Assembly (NCBI GenBank): GCA_050084985.1
Contig: JBITNC010000001.1
Span: 68,882,001 to 68,946,000, forward strand
Reading direction: 5' to 3'
Length of the DNA stretch: 64,000 nucleotides
Source: Nageia nagi
Taxonomy: Eukaryota > Pinophyta
The notes under the pieces were generated by a model that was given only the letters and a program-made list of their open reading frames with translations, had not been told where the DNA came from and ran no database searches. A program made the translations under genes and the position numbers. How positions within the stretch are numbered: the stretch's first letter is position 1; every line of letters begins with the position of its first letter. This document shows positions 1-12,125 of this stretch, piece after piece.

Positions 1-779
1 CATTCTTTAAGTGAAAATTCATCCCTCCTTCTGAGTGCAGAAGTGACTTAGTGAATATTATTTACCAATTTAAGTGATAAAAAGTGAAAAGAGGAAAAAA
101 GCATTCATTTACTCCTTTCTCGTTATATCCATTTAGATCACCTAAGGTCCCCTTTCGATGCAAAGGGAGGGCATATGTGGGTATAAAAGAAAGTATTAAG
201 TGATTTTATTTGTCATTCCCAAAGCCTTCAAAGATAAATAATTCATATAATTTATTCAAATAAAGCAAATGAACAATGCATATTCCTTAATCATACATCT
301 ACCCTTCCTATATGCAATCTAGGCAAAAGAAATCACAAACAAGGGGTTCTTTTGCAATTTTCATTTTTTAATGCCTATTTTATGCTTTCAAGATTCACAA
401 AAGTTGAAACTTATACCTTCTTTTTTAAGTTTATGATGTTTTCAAATTTTCACATAGAGTCACTGGTGATCCAGTAGAAATCATTGGCATTTCAAATAAA
501 TCGCTAGCGTTTTAATACATGTCCATGGAGTTTCAATAAAAGTCATTGGAGTTTTAGTAAAAGTCGTTAACATTTCAACACAAATTGCTAATGCTCAATG
601 AAGGTCACTAATGATCACTCAGATAGAAAAAAAGGACAAAAAATAATAAATAGTACAAGTTTTAGTAACAATTCCACAAACACAGAAGACAAAAAATTAA
701 ATATAAATAGTAAGAAATACCCCTTGCATCTCATTTTCCATGTAGTCTATATGTGAGGGCCCTCCTTCTAATGCCAAAA
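1..779 (-). mobile_element. Leader region of gypsy-type element W, with primer-binding site
   Basis: This is the internal sequence next to the LTR of a minus-strand element whose body lies beyond the left edge. On the minus strand the bases just after the LTR (779 down to 757) read TTTTGGCATTAGAAGGAGGG, which resembles the primer-binding start of plant Ty3/gypsy elements that open with a TTTGGC(G/A)CTAGAAGGAGGG-like string. No Gag frame is visible in the rest; it looks like untranslated leader. Positions 459-620 hold a 20-21 bp degenerate tandem array (listed separately). The family assignment rests on the LTR and primer-site context only. Confidence 0.55.
459..620. repeat. Degenerate 20-21 bp tandem array in W leader
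   Basis: About eight consecutive units begin with variants of gtcattgg / gtcactgg / gtcgttaa and continue with an AT-rich tail (for example gtccatggagtttcaataaa, then gtcattggagttttagtaaa). The period is 20-21 bp and copies differ at many sites. It lies in the presumed leader of the minus-strand element. No coding role is apparent. Confidence 0.5.
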
Positions 780-1611
780 TGTTTACTCAAAAATCAACCC
801 TACAAGCATGCAAAAATAGAAGCTATCACAACCAACAAAAACTCTATTGATCTTTGAATAAACTTCAATTTTAATTATAGATTGCCTCGCAATGGAGGGC
901 TTCAGTACAATGCGTAATATAGGCCTCTTGAAGGACCTTCTTTATTGATGTCTTCAAGCTCAAGATGTTGTTTGATTTAACTTACAACAAGAAGGATTTT
1001 GATTACTTCTTCCTTGCTATTCCTTGGCTTCTCTTTGCCTTAATCAGTTGCTAGTGTTGGAATCCTGCATATGCACAAACCAACAACTCATCAAACATAC
1101 CTGTTCATGCTTTAAGATAATAATAAATAAGCATGGAATAAACATCCATATAAGGAAAAATAGTAAAATGAAATATACTTAACGATCTGCTTCTAATTCA
1201 TCAGAGTAAGGTTACCTTTTTTTCTCTCTCTTTTCTCCTTGGAAGAAGTCTTACTTATAGATTTTCCAAGGCAACATTAGTTGCTATTTTGGTATGCAAG
1301 GCTCGATGAAAAAATTTCATCCATCCTTGTCATGGATTAAATTCGCACAAAGAAAGCGTAAGATCAAGGATGAATCATCCTTGATTCGTTGGCTTATATC
1401 CTTGGGTGCTTGATTTTTCAATTTTTTCTTTGCATTTTCTATTTACAAGATCATTGGCGATTACCTATCATGTGCCAGCGATTGGATATGATCATTGATG
1501 ATTGTAATGAATCACCAACAACTGATAGACTTCAACAAACTTTAATATTTGCCTAAAATTTTATCCTCCTCTTTCATTTATCAAAAGAGGTGTCATTTTT
1601 AAGTGTCTACA
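780..1611 (-). repeat. LTR of gypsy-type element W (5' LTR on minus strand)
   Basis: On the minus strand this 832-bp block starts TGTAGACACTTAAAAATGAC and ends GAGTAAACA, so it has TG...CA termini, and the primer-binding sequence follows at once. A TGTAGACAC start is typical of several plant Ty3/gypsy LTRs. A diverged copy of the same LTR lies at 57806-58624 with matching ends. Because the primer site follows on the minus strand, this is the 5' LTR and the element continues leftwards out of the window. Confidence 0.65.
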
Positions 1612-2006
1612 AGTTGAAAAGGGAGTTGAATTGTTTACATGCTTGTACTACCACCTAAATTGTCAAAAGGGATAAGATGTCTGTGTGTGTCCTCATTGCA
1701 AAAGAATGTTTTGATCCATTATATGCTTTTACTTCATTAATAATGTAGGTATTGGATCACTTAGATGTTGAAGCTCTTCCACAAAATCCTAGTTTTAGGA
1801 CTAGGAAGATGAGTAGTAAAAAGATATATGCATGTTTAGCATAATAAGATGAATACGTGTGAATCTTTTTCCAATTGGAGTAGTTATATTTCTTATGAAA
1901 AGAAAAACTTCATAATTATTTGTATAGTTATGTAAACATTATTGCACTTTATTATTTGTATAGTCTAAGAACACAAGGGACTATGTTCCTTTTAAAGGTG
2001 GTAGTA
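1612..2006. other. Intergenic, with a polypurine tract before the next LTR
   Basis: No intact gene is visible. A purine run (aaaggtggtagta) at 1994-2006 directly precedes a TGTAACAACCC start and has the form of a polypurine tract of a plus-strand LTR element. The sequence upstream may be the tail of that element's pol or its 3' untranslated part, but I could not identify a domain in it. Confidence 0.35.
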
Positions 2007-3348
2007 TGTAACAACCCACCCAACAAAAAATTATTGTGACCTTGATGAGCTCAGGGGATTTGAATCAAATTCAAGATGGTTTATGTTGTGAAATGGATTA
2101 TGAATGGTATTATCATCATTTGTGTCAATTTGATACTGGCTTCAAGGTTATTATGACACAAATAACAGGTTGACCCAACATGGGAGTTAGGTTGGAGACT
2201 TTAGGTAACCAAAGATGAGTTGGTTATAAGAATGGATTGGTAAGAGTGACAAAATGATTGACACTGAATTGCTAATAGCCACAAGGAAATTTGTAGATCA
2301 TATAGATGCATATCTCCATTATTATGCATAATATTTGATTTTGATATTGTATGTGTATGCACTAACAAATTACCTTATAGGATGAGTGGTTGATGTAGGT
2401 AAATGTGAGTGTTAAAAAAATATTATATGCATTTTGGCATTAGATTAGGAAATTGATTGACTATTTTTGAATGATGCAAGGAATATTCTACTTATTTGAA
2501 TTTAAATTTTCACCAAGGAATTTTAGTATATTTAGGTGAAAAAAATAGGGTTAAAATGATTATTTGTCATTTTTTGGTGGTTACAAGGTTAGTTTGGAAT
2601 TTTGTGAAAATAATGGAGAAGGTATCTTCACACAATTTGTTTCCTTATGTTAGGTGCATAAAATAATTAAAATATTTTGTAACCTAATATTAAGGGTCCA
2701 AATTATTTTGTATGATATAATACTTGCAAACAAAATTATTTGAGACGTACCACAAAAAAATAAAATGCCTACATCTTCCAAACAAAATATATGGGTTGGA
2801 AGAATAGTCACATTCTTGGATATATTATACCCAACTTTGGCTATAAATATCTAGGTGGGTGACCATTGGAAAATACTTCTTCTCTCTCCCAAGCTTGGTC
2901 AAGTAGGACGTGAAGGAAAGAATCTTCCTCCACTTAAGTCCAAGTGCTTTTTCCTAGCATTTTAGACATTGGTGCTAAAATGCATAGTTATAGTTTTGAA
3001 GTTTTTGATAATTTTAGAAGAAGGAAATGTTCGTTTAAGATTTTGAAATAATTTTTAATATGGTTATTTGTTGTTGATGATCTTACATTAATTGTACCTT
3101 GGGAAAATATATTATTTGTAACCATTTGATACTTTTGCATATGAATGGATAGTACACCTTGTCCATATATAATTTAGAAAAGAATCCATGGTCTAGTGAG
3201 TTCACGTGAAACCAAATCTTGTGGACATAGTACTTGAAATTAAACAAAAAATTACATTGGGCCTCTTGTGGTACCCACTTTGCTTTTATTTGAATTTACT
3301 TAAACTAATCCTAATTCTATTCGAAAGAGGCGTATTAGGTATGTTACT
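2007..3348 (+). repeat. Probable 3' LTR of a plus-strand gypsy-type element
   Basis: The block starts TGTAACAACCC straight after a purine tract, and a complementary GTTAC-type end is seen near 3342-3348. A TATA-like ctataaatat lies at 2841, placed as expected for an LTR promoter. The length would be about 1.3 kb. Only one copy is in the window, so the right end is inferred from the inverted terminus and is uncertain. Confidence 0.4.
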
Positions 3349-3785
3349 TCAGGCTTGCAAATTACCTACTGAAGTCTAGCTTATTTTTCTTCCCCTTTGC
3401 CTTCCTAATTCTCTCTATTCTTGGCGTAGAAATAAAAGTATAATTGGATTATTGAAAGACAAAGTGGACTGTGCTTTTTCTCTAGCCTCACCATGGAACA
3501 CTATGTCGATAAATAAAAAGAACTAAAAGCTTGAAGTCAGATTCTGAACCGCCAGAATGAAAAAAATCAAACCAGTGCAAGTTTATGTATGGAGAGGAAG
3601 AATCTCCCTAGTCTATTGATGTTGGTATTAAACTTTTAGTGGTTGAGTTTTCTTTGGAAGTTCCCTAGAATATACAGGCTTGATGTGATGATTTTATCTA
3701 TGGAATTAAAACCTCTTTATCTGTCTTAATGTAAACAACTCCCAGGTCCCTTCAACATTCCCATTTTTTTTTATATCCGGCGACT
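3349..3785. other. Unassigned AT-rich spacer
   Basis: Both strands contain stops throughout and no recognisable domain or repeat was seen. It separates the probable LTR from the tandem array. Confidence 0.4.
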
Positions 3786-4853
3786 GCATTTCGAAGAGGC
3801 ACTTTGTCAAACCATTCATAAGACCTTTCAACGTATCCATATTTGTTTAATTCTAGCGATCATTGCAGTGCATGAGACTACAACTCGATGAAGCATTTTA
3901 TCAGACAATTCCTATATCCTCTGAACGTATTCATAATTTTTTAAATCCAAAGATCATTTCATTGTATGAGATTACAATATGATGGGGTGTTTCATAAAAT
4001 AATTCATTACCCTTTATAGCTAATCCATTTTATACATATCAGATATCATTGTAGGTCATAAGAATGCAATTCGTTGAGGCAATTTGTTAAACAATTCATG
4101 GGACCTCTCAATGTATCTGTATTTGTCTAAATCCACTGGTCATTGCTTTGCATGAGACTACAATTCGATGGGGTATTTCGTCCAATGATTCACTAGCCCT
4201 CTAACATGTCTAACTACATTTTGATGTGGTATTTTGTCAAATAATCCATAGGTCTCCTTAGCATAACTGTAAGACTCATATTACATTGCATTTTGATGAG
4301 TTATTTTATCAAACAATTCCTTGATCCTTTCAACTCATCTGATACTTCGCCCAATTCATATCTGAGACTGCATTTGATGAGGGATTTTGTCAAGCAATTC
4401 ACAGTTCACTTCAATATTACTTGAGACAGTTGTCACATTTTTTACACACTCCCAAGGTATCCGTTCGTACATGGTACTTTGTCTTGTATTTTTGTATGAG
4501 GCATTAAATCAAATAATTTATGGATCCCTTTTTAGGGTAGTGGGTTTGTTACTATTTTTTTTTGGAGAGGTATTCCTTCAAACAGCTCATAAGTCTCTTC
4601 AATATTTCGATGAAGCATTTGGTAAGATAATTCATAGACCCCTTCAACGTATTTGTATTGTTCACAAGAATCGCATTTAAAAATCACAATCTCTTTTAAT
4701 GTATCCGTGATACTACGTTCAAGGTATTCCATAAGTCTACATTTTAATATGGCGTTTTGTCAAACAATTTATTAGCTCTTTAACATATCTATTTTATTCA
4801 TGATGCTACATTCGATGAGGCATTTTGTCAAACAATTCACATATACTTTCCTT
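3786..4853. repeat. Degenerate tandem array, unit about 93 bp
   Basis: At least ten units share the core cgatg(a/g)(g/a)gcattttgtc, then aaacaattcat..., then a (c)tcaacgtatcc-like tail, and in the better copies a linker atttgt(t/c)taa...catgagactacaa. Cores start near 3786, 3881, 3974, 4065 and 4160, giving a period of 91-95 bp. The following cores (about 4216, 4288, 4372) are closer because of internal deletions, and the last are near 4739 and 4809. Short ORFs across it (4387-4680 plus, 4532-4732 minus) are by-products of the repeat. Confidence 0.75.
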
Positions 4854-6369
4854 GAGCAAGATTTAGGGTATCACATTTCCGGTTATAAGAGATTGTAATT
4901 CCTCTTTCATTTTTTTCATAAGAATTTAACTATTATTTCTTTTTTGATATTTCCATATAATCTTTGGAATAAATGATAATATTTACATTGATAGTATTAT
5001 TAAGTATGAAATTTATTTTGGGATTGATTTTAGAATTTAAGAAATTTAGTTAATTTACAAGGTAATAGAAAAATGACGGAATGAGGTATCATTTCAGATG
5101 TGTTTATCATTGAAAATTTAGTTAAATAAAGGAGTTTTGAAATAATGATATTTTTTCCAAGAAATGATAGCATTATAAAAGGATGTGATTGATTGAATAA
5201 AATATTTATACATTTTTCTCCTGTTATGATAATTTTTGCTTGACTCCATGATCGAGGAAGATAGACCTAGAGCCTAATGAGATTTGAAATGGAGTATTGT
5301 TTGGAATGAAATTACTTGAAATATTGGATAATGGTTTGGATTGGGATGATGCATGAGGAGAATTATTGGACTCTATGATCAAGGAAGATAGGTAGTCTCT
5401 ATCGAGACATAAAACCTATTAAGATCAAGATGGAGTATTATTTGAATAAAATTGTATGATATGTTTGCATCTAGGGTAAGATGCACTTCATAAAATCAAA
5501 AGAGTTATCCTAATCCTCATAAAACTCTAAATAAATCCTAGTACTCATTACCATATTATATTGGTTCTCTTATATAGAGGCATGATCAAGGACAATGAAA
5601 CATGGATGAAGCTCATTAAAGGACAAGGATGGTGATGAAGAACCTCTTTGGAGTTGATAATACTTATGTAAATAGGGTTAGTGCAAATTGTATAATAATA
5701 GCAAACCCTAATTTGACAAACCAAGTATGAAATAACAATGACTTGTGAAAGATTTTATGTATTCCTAATACATGACCTTATTCAATGGTTAGCATTAATT
5801 AGGAGTGATGTAATTATAGACTCCTTATCTAATGAAGTAATGAGATACCTTAATACTTGCAAAGGTAAGATTCTAATGATATGATGTACTCAACTCCTTT
5901 ACAAATAATGAAGTTTAAATACACTTTGTCTCCAAAATATGATCAAAGTTAGAAGTTATATAAAGAAATATCCTCATAATATATTGAATAAACTTCATTT
6001 ATGGATTTAGAATATTGATGTACTATGGTAAGATTGAAGGTCTTAAGGTAAATTTGGATGATGTGAATGTAGAATCAAAATAAAAAAAAAAGAAAAGAAA
6101 CTAAGTTCATTAGTAAACATAGTTTAGGATTATACTACTTTGAGGGTGTAGGAGAACTTGCAAGATATACAACAAGACATAGATAGTTCATTAATTGAAA
6201 TTAAAAGTTTTGATCAGGTTTGGTTAATATAGATATGACTAATCTTGCCATGTGGGTGCTGGCTAGCTAGCAACATTTACATGCTCATGTGGATCACCTT
6301 GTCCATTCTTGTGTTTAATTTTAATAAAAAATAGGTTTAAAATTTTAGGGTTTATGATGAAAGAGAATT
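4854..6369. other. Unassigned AT-rich region with a local duplication
   Basis: No gene is supported. Two similar segments near 5246-5330 and 5376-5465 share ctc(c/t)atgatc(g/a)aggaagata and a later atggagtatt(g/a)tttg, suggesting an old tandem duplication of about 130 bp with an internal insertion. The copia remnant begins near the right end. No LTR matching the one at 9309 is present, so that element is truncated on its 5' side. Confidence 0.4.
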
Positions 6370-7620
6370 AGGATAGATGAGGAGCATTACATTGAAAGTA
6401 AAGAAAGAGCATTACATATAAAGATGACCAATAATAGGCTCTTCCCATTATGGTTTGTAGATTAAGGGGGAGCTCTAGCATTTGTTTATGTAGAAGGTAA
6501 GGAGAGGCTATGACATTTACAATTTGGGAATTTAAATTATAAGAGTTTGAAGATGGTTTCACCACTTATCTATGGGTTGGTAGAAGTTGAAGACTCCAAG
6601 GATGTTTGTGAAGGCTATGCACTTGGTAAACATGCAAGGGGAAAGTTTCCACATAGTGAAGCATGTTGGGCCCAACATCCATTGCAATTGATTCATAGTA
6701 AAATATATGGACCAAATGCATACATAAAGTATGGATAAAGATTATTACTTTCTAAATTTAAATGATGATTTCTCCAAATATTGTTGGGTTTATTTTATTA
6801 AGCATAAGGATGAGGCATTCAATTGCTTAAAGAATTTTAAGGCTCTAGTTGAAAATGAGAGTGGTCATTATATCAAATGTTTGAGGAAATATAGAGGATG
6901 TGAGTTCTATTCTCATGAATTTGACAATTTTTGTAGTGAGTTTAGGATTAAAAGGTAGAATAAAATTCCTTACACACCTCAACATAATGGGGTAGCTAAA
7001 AGAAAAAAATATGACTTTGGTGGATATGGCCCGATACATGATGCCAAAAAAAGGTATGAGTAAGTCTTATTGGGCTAATGAAATTAGGACTGCTAATTAC
7101 ATTATAAGGATAAGTCTTACTAAGAGTCTTGAGAGTATTACCCTTTATGAATGTTGGTACAACAAGAAGCCAAATGCAAATCATTTTAGAGTTTTTGGGT
7201 GTGTGGATTTTATGCATGTTAATAATGAGAATAGGAAAAAGCTGGATGTAAAGAGTGAAAAATGTATTTTTATTGTGTACAATGAGAAATCTAAGGCTTA
7301 CAGGTTCTTTAATCCTATTTCTCATAAAATAATTATATATAGAGATGCAATTTTTGATGAAGGGGGAAGTTGGTGATCACAAAAAGTGTTTTTTGAGGAT
7401 GTTTTTGGTGAAGAGAAGGTTGAAACAAGCCATGTTTTAGTTTATCCTAGTCATGAAAAAGTTTCCAATTCATCTTCTACAAGTGCACATTCAAGTACAA
7501 GAGAAGGGTCTTCCAATATTTCTCCACCTCCATCACCACCAAACAAAGGAAAAGATAAAATAGTGTTAAAGGATCACCTAAAAAATAAACTTCTTGATAA
7601 GAATTTCCATAAGAGGTAGA
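6370..7620 (+). pseudogene. pol: Copia pol remnant: GAG-pre-integrase and integrase
   Basis: The 5' part reads as a GAG-pre-integrase domain (a degraded LWHLQFGNLNYKSLKMV-like string near 6515-6560, then VCEGYALGKH near 6607 and PLQLIHSKIYGP near 6690). The integrase core follows: YFLNLNDDFSKYCWVYF near 6745, where the first catalytic Asp is expected, then the conserved YTPQHNGVA near 6970 just before the catalytic Glu region. The chain continues through a GCVDFMHV-type C-terminal segment (7198-7370) and a Ser/Pro-rich linker (7440-7540). Frameshifts near 6730, 6958-7010 and 7376 and a stop near 7618 disable it. It would have inserted the cDNA; no activity is possible now. Confidence 0.85.
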
Positions 7621-8560
7621 AAAGAAGTCAACATAAAGAGATGAATGCAATAATATAGATTTTAGAGAACTTGCATGTTTATAGAGATGATGAAAGTGGA
7701 GATCCCAAAGATTATGTTGTAAACTATGCACTTGTTTCACAAGTTTCTAAAGTTTCAAATGTTGTTGTTTATGATTTTGAGCCTTCATGTTTTGAGCATT
7801 CTAGTACTGAAAAAGTGCAAATGAAGGCTATGCAATAAGAAATGCATTCTATTAAAAATAATGGTATTTGGGAGTTGTGTAATTTACCCAAGGATAGGAA
7901 ATATGTAGAATGCAAGTGGATCTACAAGATCAAGAAGAACAATAATGGAACCATTGAGAGGTACAAGGCACAGTTGGTAGCAAAGGATTTCACTCAAAAA
8001 TATGGTTTGAAATATTAGGAAATATTTTATATAGTGGAAGATAAGAAATGTTAAGGATGCTGCTAACATTGGTATCTCATAAAAGTTGGAATGTGCATCA
8101 TAAAGATGTCAAAAGCACATCCCTCAATGGGTATTTAAATGAATATGTATATATGGAACAACCATAAGTTTTTGTTATCCAAGGAAAAGAAGATCAAGTC
8201 TATAGGTTGAAGAAGGCTCTATATGGGATGAATAAGCTCTAAGATCTTAGTATGCTAGAATCCATGTCTAATTCTTGTAGTGCAATTTTAAAAGGAGTAA
8301 TTGTGAGCCCACTTTGTACTACAAAAAGGAAGGTAATGATATTCTTATTGTATGCCTTTATGTTTATGATATGTTATTTATGGGGAGTAGTTCTTTTTTG
8401 AATGATTCCTTTAAACATGATATGAAAAAGGACTTTGAGATGTATGATTTAGGTTTGATGATTTAATTTCTTGGGATGTAAGTACATCAAACTAGCAATG
8501 ATAGTTTTTTTATCAATCCAAATATGTACAAGATATGTCAAAGAGAATTTGTATGAGTGA
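7621..8560 (+). pseudogene. pol: Copia pol remnant: reverse transcriptase
   Basis: RVT_2-type reverse transcriptase motifs are readable in pieces: CKWIYKIKKNNNG near 7910, then RYKAQLVAKDFTQKYG near 7960, HHKDVKS near 8098, YMEQP near 8150 and VYRLKKALYGM near 8197. The catalytic YVDD box appears as YVYD near 8360, so one of the two essential aspartates is lost. Several in-frame stops look like CAA/CAG to TAA/TAG changes. The order and spacing fit copia, not gypsy. Confidence 0.85.
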
Positions 8561-9250
8561 ATGTAAACCTGTAGCAACACCCATTACATGAGGAGATATT
8601 GAGTTTGGAAGATAGAGATGAAAGGGGAAAAAATAGAGTAGGAGTATTGTTGGTGTCCTTACGTTCCTTTGTAACACTAGGTCGGATATATGTTTTGTTG
8701 TCTCATAGTATTCTAGGTGTATGAATAATCCATCAAAGTTATATTTAAAGCCAATGAAGAGGATTTTTAGGTATGTTCATGTAATAATTAATTATGGGAT
8801 CCAATACTAATAGTAAAATAATTTTGAAGTTAGTGGGATCCAATGATAGTGATTGGGGTAGTAATATTGATGATATGAAATCCACAAGTGGGAACTTATT
8901 CTCTCTTAGTTTAGGTTTGGTAACATGGAGTTCCAAGAAATAAGCTATAGTGAAATTATCTTCTACTGAAGTAGAGTACATTGCAATCACATTAGTAAGT
9001 ACATAAGCATTATGTATTCAAAAGGTGATAGGAGATATTGGAGAGAAGAAAGGGACTCCAACTACTTTATTATGTAATAATTAGAGTATCAATAAGATAG
9101 CACATAATCTTATCCATCATGCTAGGTCCAAGCATTTTGATATCAAGTACCACTTCATTCATGACATGGTGGAGAAGAAATAAGTAAAAATGAGGTATTG
9201 CTTTAAACATGATCAAGAAACAAATATTTTTATGAAGGAATTAATAAAAC
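8561..9250 (+). pseudogene. pol: Copia pol remnant: RNase H
   Basis: The copia RNase H end is recognisable by SSTEVEYIAIT near 8960 (usual form SS*EAEY*A) and by HARSKHFDIKYHFI near 9119, close to the C-terminus of copia polyproteins. Upstream, a TRSDICFVV-like string near 8680 and MKRIFRYVH near 8756 also fit. Stops and shifts are frequent. The stretch ends shortly before the purine tract and LTR, as in intact relatives. Confidence 0.8.
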
Positions 9251-9308
9251 CTCATTTTTTTATTCTAAAAGACTTGATAGTCAGTCTGCTTACTAGTAAG
9301 GGGAAGAA

Positions 9309-9820
9309 TGTTAGAAATATGGCCAGCCATACATTAAACTAAAAACTTGGGATATAAGATGATATTTTTATACTTTTATAATATATTCTTTAAAGGATAT
9401 GAAACAAAGTTGTAGAGATTCAAAATATGCACAATTTGAAAAAAAAGGGCTTAAAGAGACACTTGAGTCAAAAGTTATGGCCAAAATACTAAGTCATTTT
9501 TCCAAGGCTAATTTCAGCCAATTATCTTTTCTAAGTTTAGAAAATGTAATAAATACCATTGATGTAGATCTTATTGATATGATTTTCTAGGGATAGGGTT
9601 TATTTTGCCTTTTCATACATAAGGTAGTTTTAGAGTTTTCTTTGATTATTACATTGTAGAAAGTGTGCAAGCTCTTCCAGAGCCTGTGTGGAGATTGTAA
9701 TAGAGTATTGAAAGTTTACCAAAATTATTCTATATAATAAGAAGATAATATTTGCTCCAATTTTGTTCTATTTTATTATTTTAAGTTATTCACTTATAGT
9801 AATATACTCCTATATTAACA
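9309..9820 (+). repeat. 3' LTR of the truncated copia element
   Basis: The 512-bp block begins TGTTAGAAATATGG right after the purine tract aggggaagaa and ends CTATATTAACA, giving inverted TGTTA...TAACA ends typical of plant copia LTRs. No second copy was seen in the window. The 63-codon ORF at 9399 lies inside it and is not considered real. Confidence 0.75.
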
Positions 9821-10999
9821 CTTTGTTGGAAGATACAAAAGAAAATGAAGTTGTACTTTTCAAGATGTTCTATTGTGGAAAATGAAGCTATGAAAGAATC
9901 TTTTAGCTTTCGATGGACTTTACATTTTGAGTAATTTTGGAGTGAAGTAGATTTTTCTATTGTAATATTTGAAGTGTTTACCCAACTCTATATTGACATG
10001 AGAGTATTTTTTCCTTCTTTAGTGAGAAAGTAGAGTTCATTATAATTATTTTTATAAAACTTGATATATACCATTTCCCTATTGATTTGGGATATAAAAG
10101 GTTGTAATGGAAGTCCTTAAAAACTTGCATTGGGTCCACCTTATTAAATAATTGCTTCTACTGATATTTGGTTGTGGATTTTGTAGTTTTGTGACATCCT
10201 CAAAGCTTGTTACTTTTTCCTTATTCTTATGCTTTATTTTCCCTTTATCTCCTCTTGTTTATCTATTTATACTTATTTTTCTTGTGAAAATTGATACCTG
10301 ACATGGAGAAATATAGCAAGGGGTTCTCTAAATTTTGTTCTTGGTTCAATTCTTCTTCTTATTTCTTCCCTTGTATATCATATGCCAAACTGTATTTAAT
10401 GTTGAATTGTAAGGTTGGTTCCTATTCTTGATGAACTACCTTCACTTCATTTTATTGATTACAAATTTTTTGTTCTATTTCATTATTTTCATGTATTCTA
10501 CGGTATTTGAGGAATACTCCAAGATAATGCATGTTTTTTTTAGTTTTGTTGATTTTTTTCCTCATCTTGTCTTCCTAAATTCCTTTCTTTAGTTTCTATT
10601 TTTTGTTGTCTCATTTGTCGCCAAGCTACTTGGGGATTGGTTTACTTCATTCCTTCTTCTTGTGACTTACTATTCTTAGGAATTTTGATGTTTTTATTCC
10701 TTAGGCTTTTTTGATGTAGTAGCTTCATTTTATCTCTCAATATTCCTATTTTCTTTTCTATCTATGAGAGTCTACAATAGGGTATCTTTCTCATCCTCTC
10801 CCATAATAAATTTATTTATTGATTTAGTTGAGGGTTAGATTGGGGATTATTTCATAAGATTAAAATCATACATAAATTTAATAATATATTGGTGGAATTT
10901 CACTTCAACAATATTATTTTTGACTTTTTGAATAGAAATTTGCATTAAGTGAAGTATGAAAAAGGGAAAATTCACAACTTTATTTTCATATGTTTAAAA
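9821..10999. other. Unassigned; possible distal tail of the LINE
   Basis: No domain is recognisable. On the minus strand the segment 10560-10740 reads as a hydrophilic Lys/Gln/Glu-rich stretch with few stops, which could be coding debris or the 3' region of the LINE to its right. The plus strand is T-rich, so long minus-strand purine runs may give a misleading coding look. Confidence 0.3.
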
Positions 11000-12125
11000 T
11001 GATTTAGAAGGCCAAAATGGAAGGTGAATACTTCAAGGTGCCTACCATCCAATGGGATGTATTTCATGATTTATTTAGTGACTTTGTACTATGGAACCAT
11101 AATTCTTATGTTATAATACCCTATTATGTATTTCTTGAGAGTTATTTCTTCACCTTGGAATTTTGTAATTTCATTTGCATTATTGGTTTTAGAATTTATC
11201 ATCATTTTTTTTCTTTTATTTTTCAAAAATGTAGCTTCAAATATACTCTCCAAATTAAATATGATTTATTTACCATGAATCTTACATTCCCCTCCTCCCA
11301 TGTATTTGCTAAATATGCTAATAATATTTGGTCAAAACCTATACATGCCTTTATGAAATTTGCCACCCCTCCATTAAAAATAATTCTCTATACCTATTCA
11401 TTCTTCCTAGCCTTATGGGTGTCTATTTGCTTGATGAAAACTAGTTTTCCCATATATTCCCTATTTCTATTCAATTCTTCACTCCTCTTTGGTCCCTTCT
11501 TTCACCATTTGTTTTGAATTTTTTGGGCTTTCTACTAGATTATTGGGTTTTCATGTATGATTTTATGTTCCCAATGAAGATTAAATTCTCTATCAACTTG
11601 TAGTGTTCGAGTTATCCACTTGATTAATTTAATCATATGTGTTACAAATCTAGCTAGTAGTATAATAATTAATAATCCTTCATTTATCCTCATCTTACTT
11701 TTATTGTTCATTATGTTGATTTTAATAAAATAGAATAATCTATTCCTTTTTCCCCACATGGGCTATCAAGTTCTCTATGATTTTTCTTTTGGTAATTTTG
11801 AACACTTGATTGGATTCAATTTTACTTAAAAAATTCTTATATTTATCTCCATCCAAAGTTTCCAAAGTAGGTGTGAAAGGGCTATATTCCATTGTAGCTT
11901 CATTTTCTTGCCTCCTTTTTTCGATCCCCATTGCAAAAAACTTTATGAAATAGAAGCTATCTAGCCTAATAAAAATGAATCTCTTTGTTCATATTGTTCC
12001 TTAAATTCTATGAGAAAGTGCATTTTAAGAAGATATGTTTACTTTTTTCTTCATTGTTTAAGCATAAACTACATTTTTTGGGTAGTTGAAAGCCTCTTCT
12101 TTATAGTTTGTCCAATGTTTGTAGG
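11000..12125 (-). pseudogene. LINE ORF2, C-terminal part with zf-RVT domain
   Basis: On the minus strand just below 12125 the sequence reads LDKL, a stop, RRGFQLPKKCSLC, then HIFLKCTFS. This is the zinc-binding zf-RVT domain found at the C-terminus of plant L1-type ORF2 proteins, with its Cys-x2-Cys and His...Cys ligands kept. The N-terminal continuation is not adjacent: it resumes in frame at 41849, beyond element X. Below 11990 the frame decays and only short open stretches remain (for example 11740-11931). The 166-codon plus-strand ORF at 11017-11517 is antisense to this tail and has no recognisable domain. Confidence 0.75.

Larger units (their letters stand above)
6370..9308 (+). mobile_element. 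Ty1/copia element, 5'-truncated internal region
   Basis: Domains occur in Ty1/copia order: GAG-pre-integrase, integrase, reverse transcriptase, RNase H, then a purine tract (aggggaagaa, 9299-9308) directly before an LTR. Gag, primer-binding site and 5' LTR are missing, so about the first third is lost. The frame is broken by many stops and indels. This is a dead relic. Confidence 0.85.

Noticed and set aside
4387-4680. 97-codon ORF inside the 93-bp array
   Set aside because: The frame arises from the tandem repeat and has no domain.
11017-11517. 166-codon plus-strand ORF, the second longest in the window
   Set aside because: Phe/Leu/Tyr-rich translation with no domain, antisense to the LINE ORF2 tail; T-rich antisense of a purine-rich coding strand gives open frames by chance.
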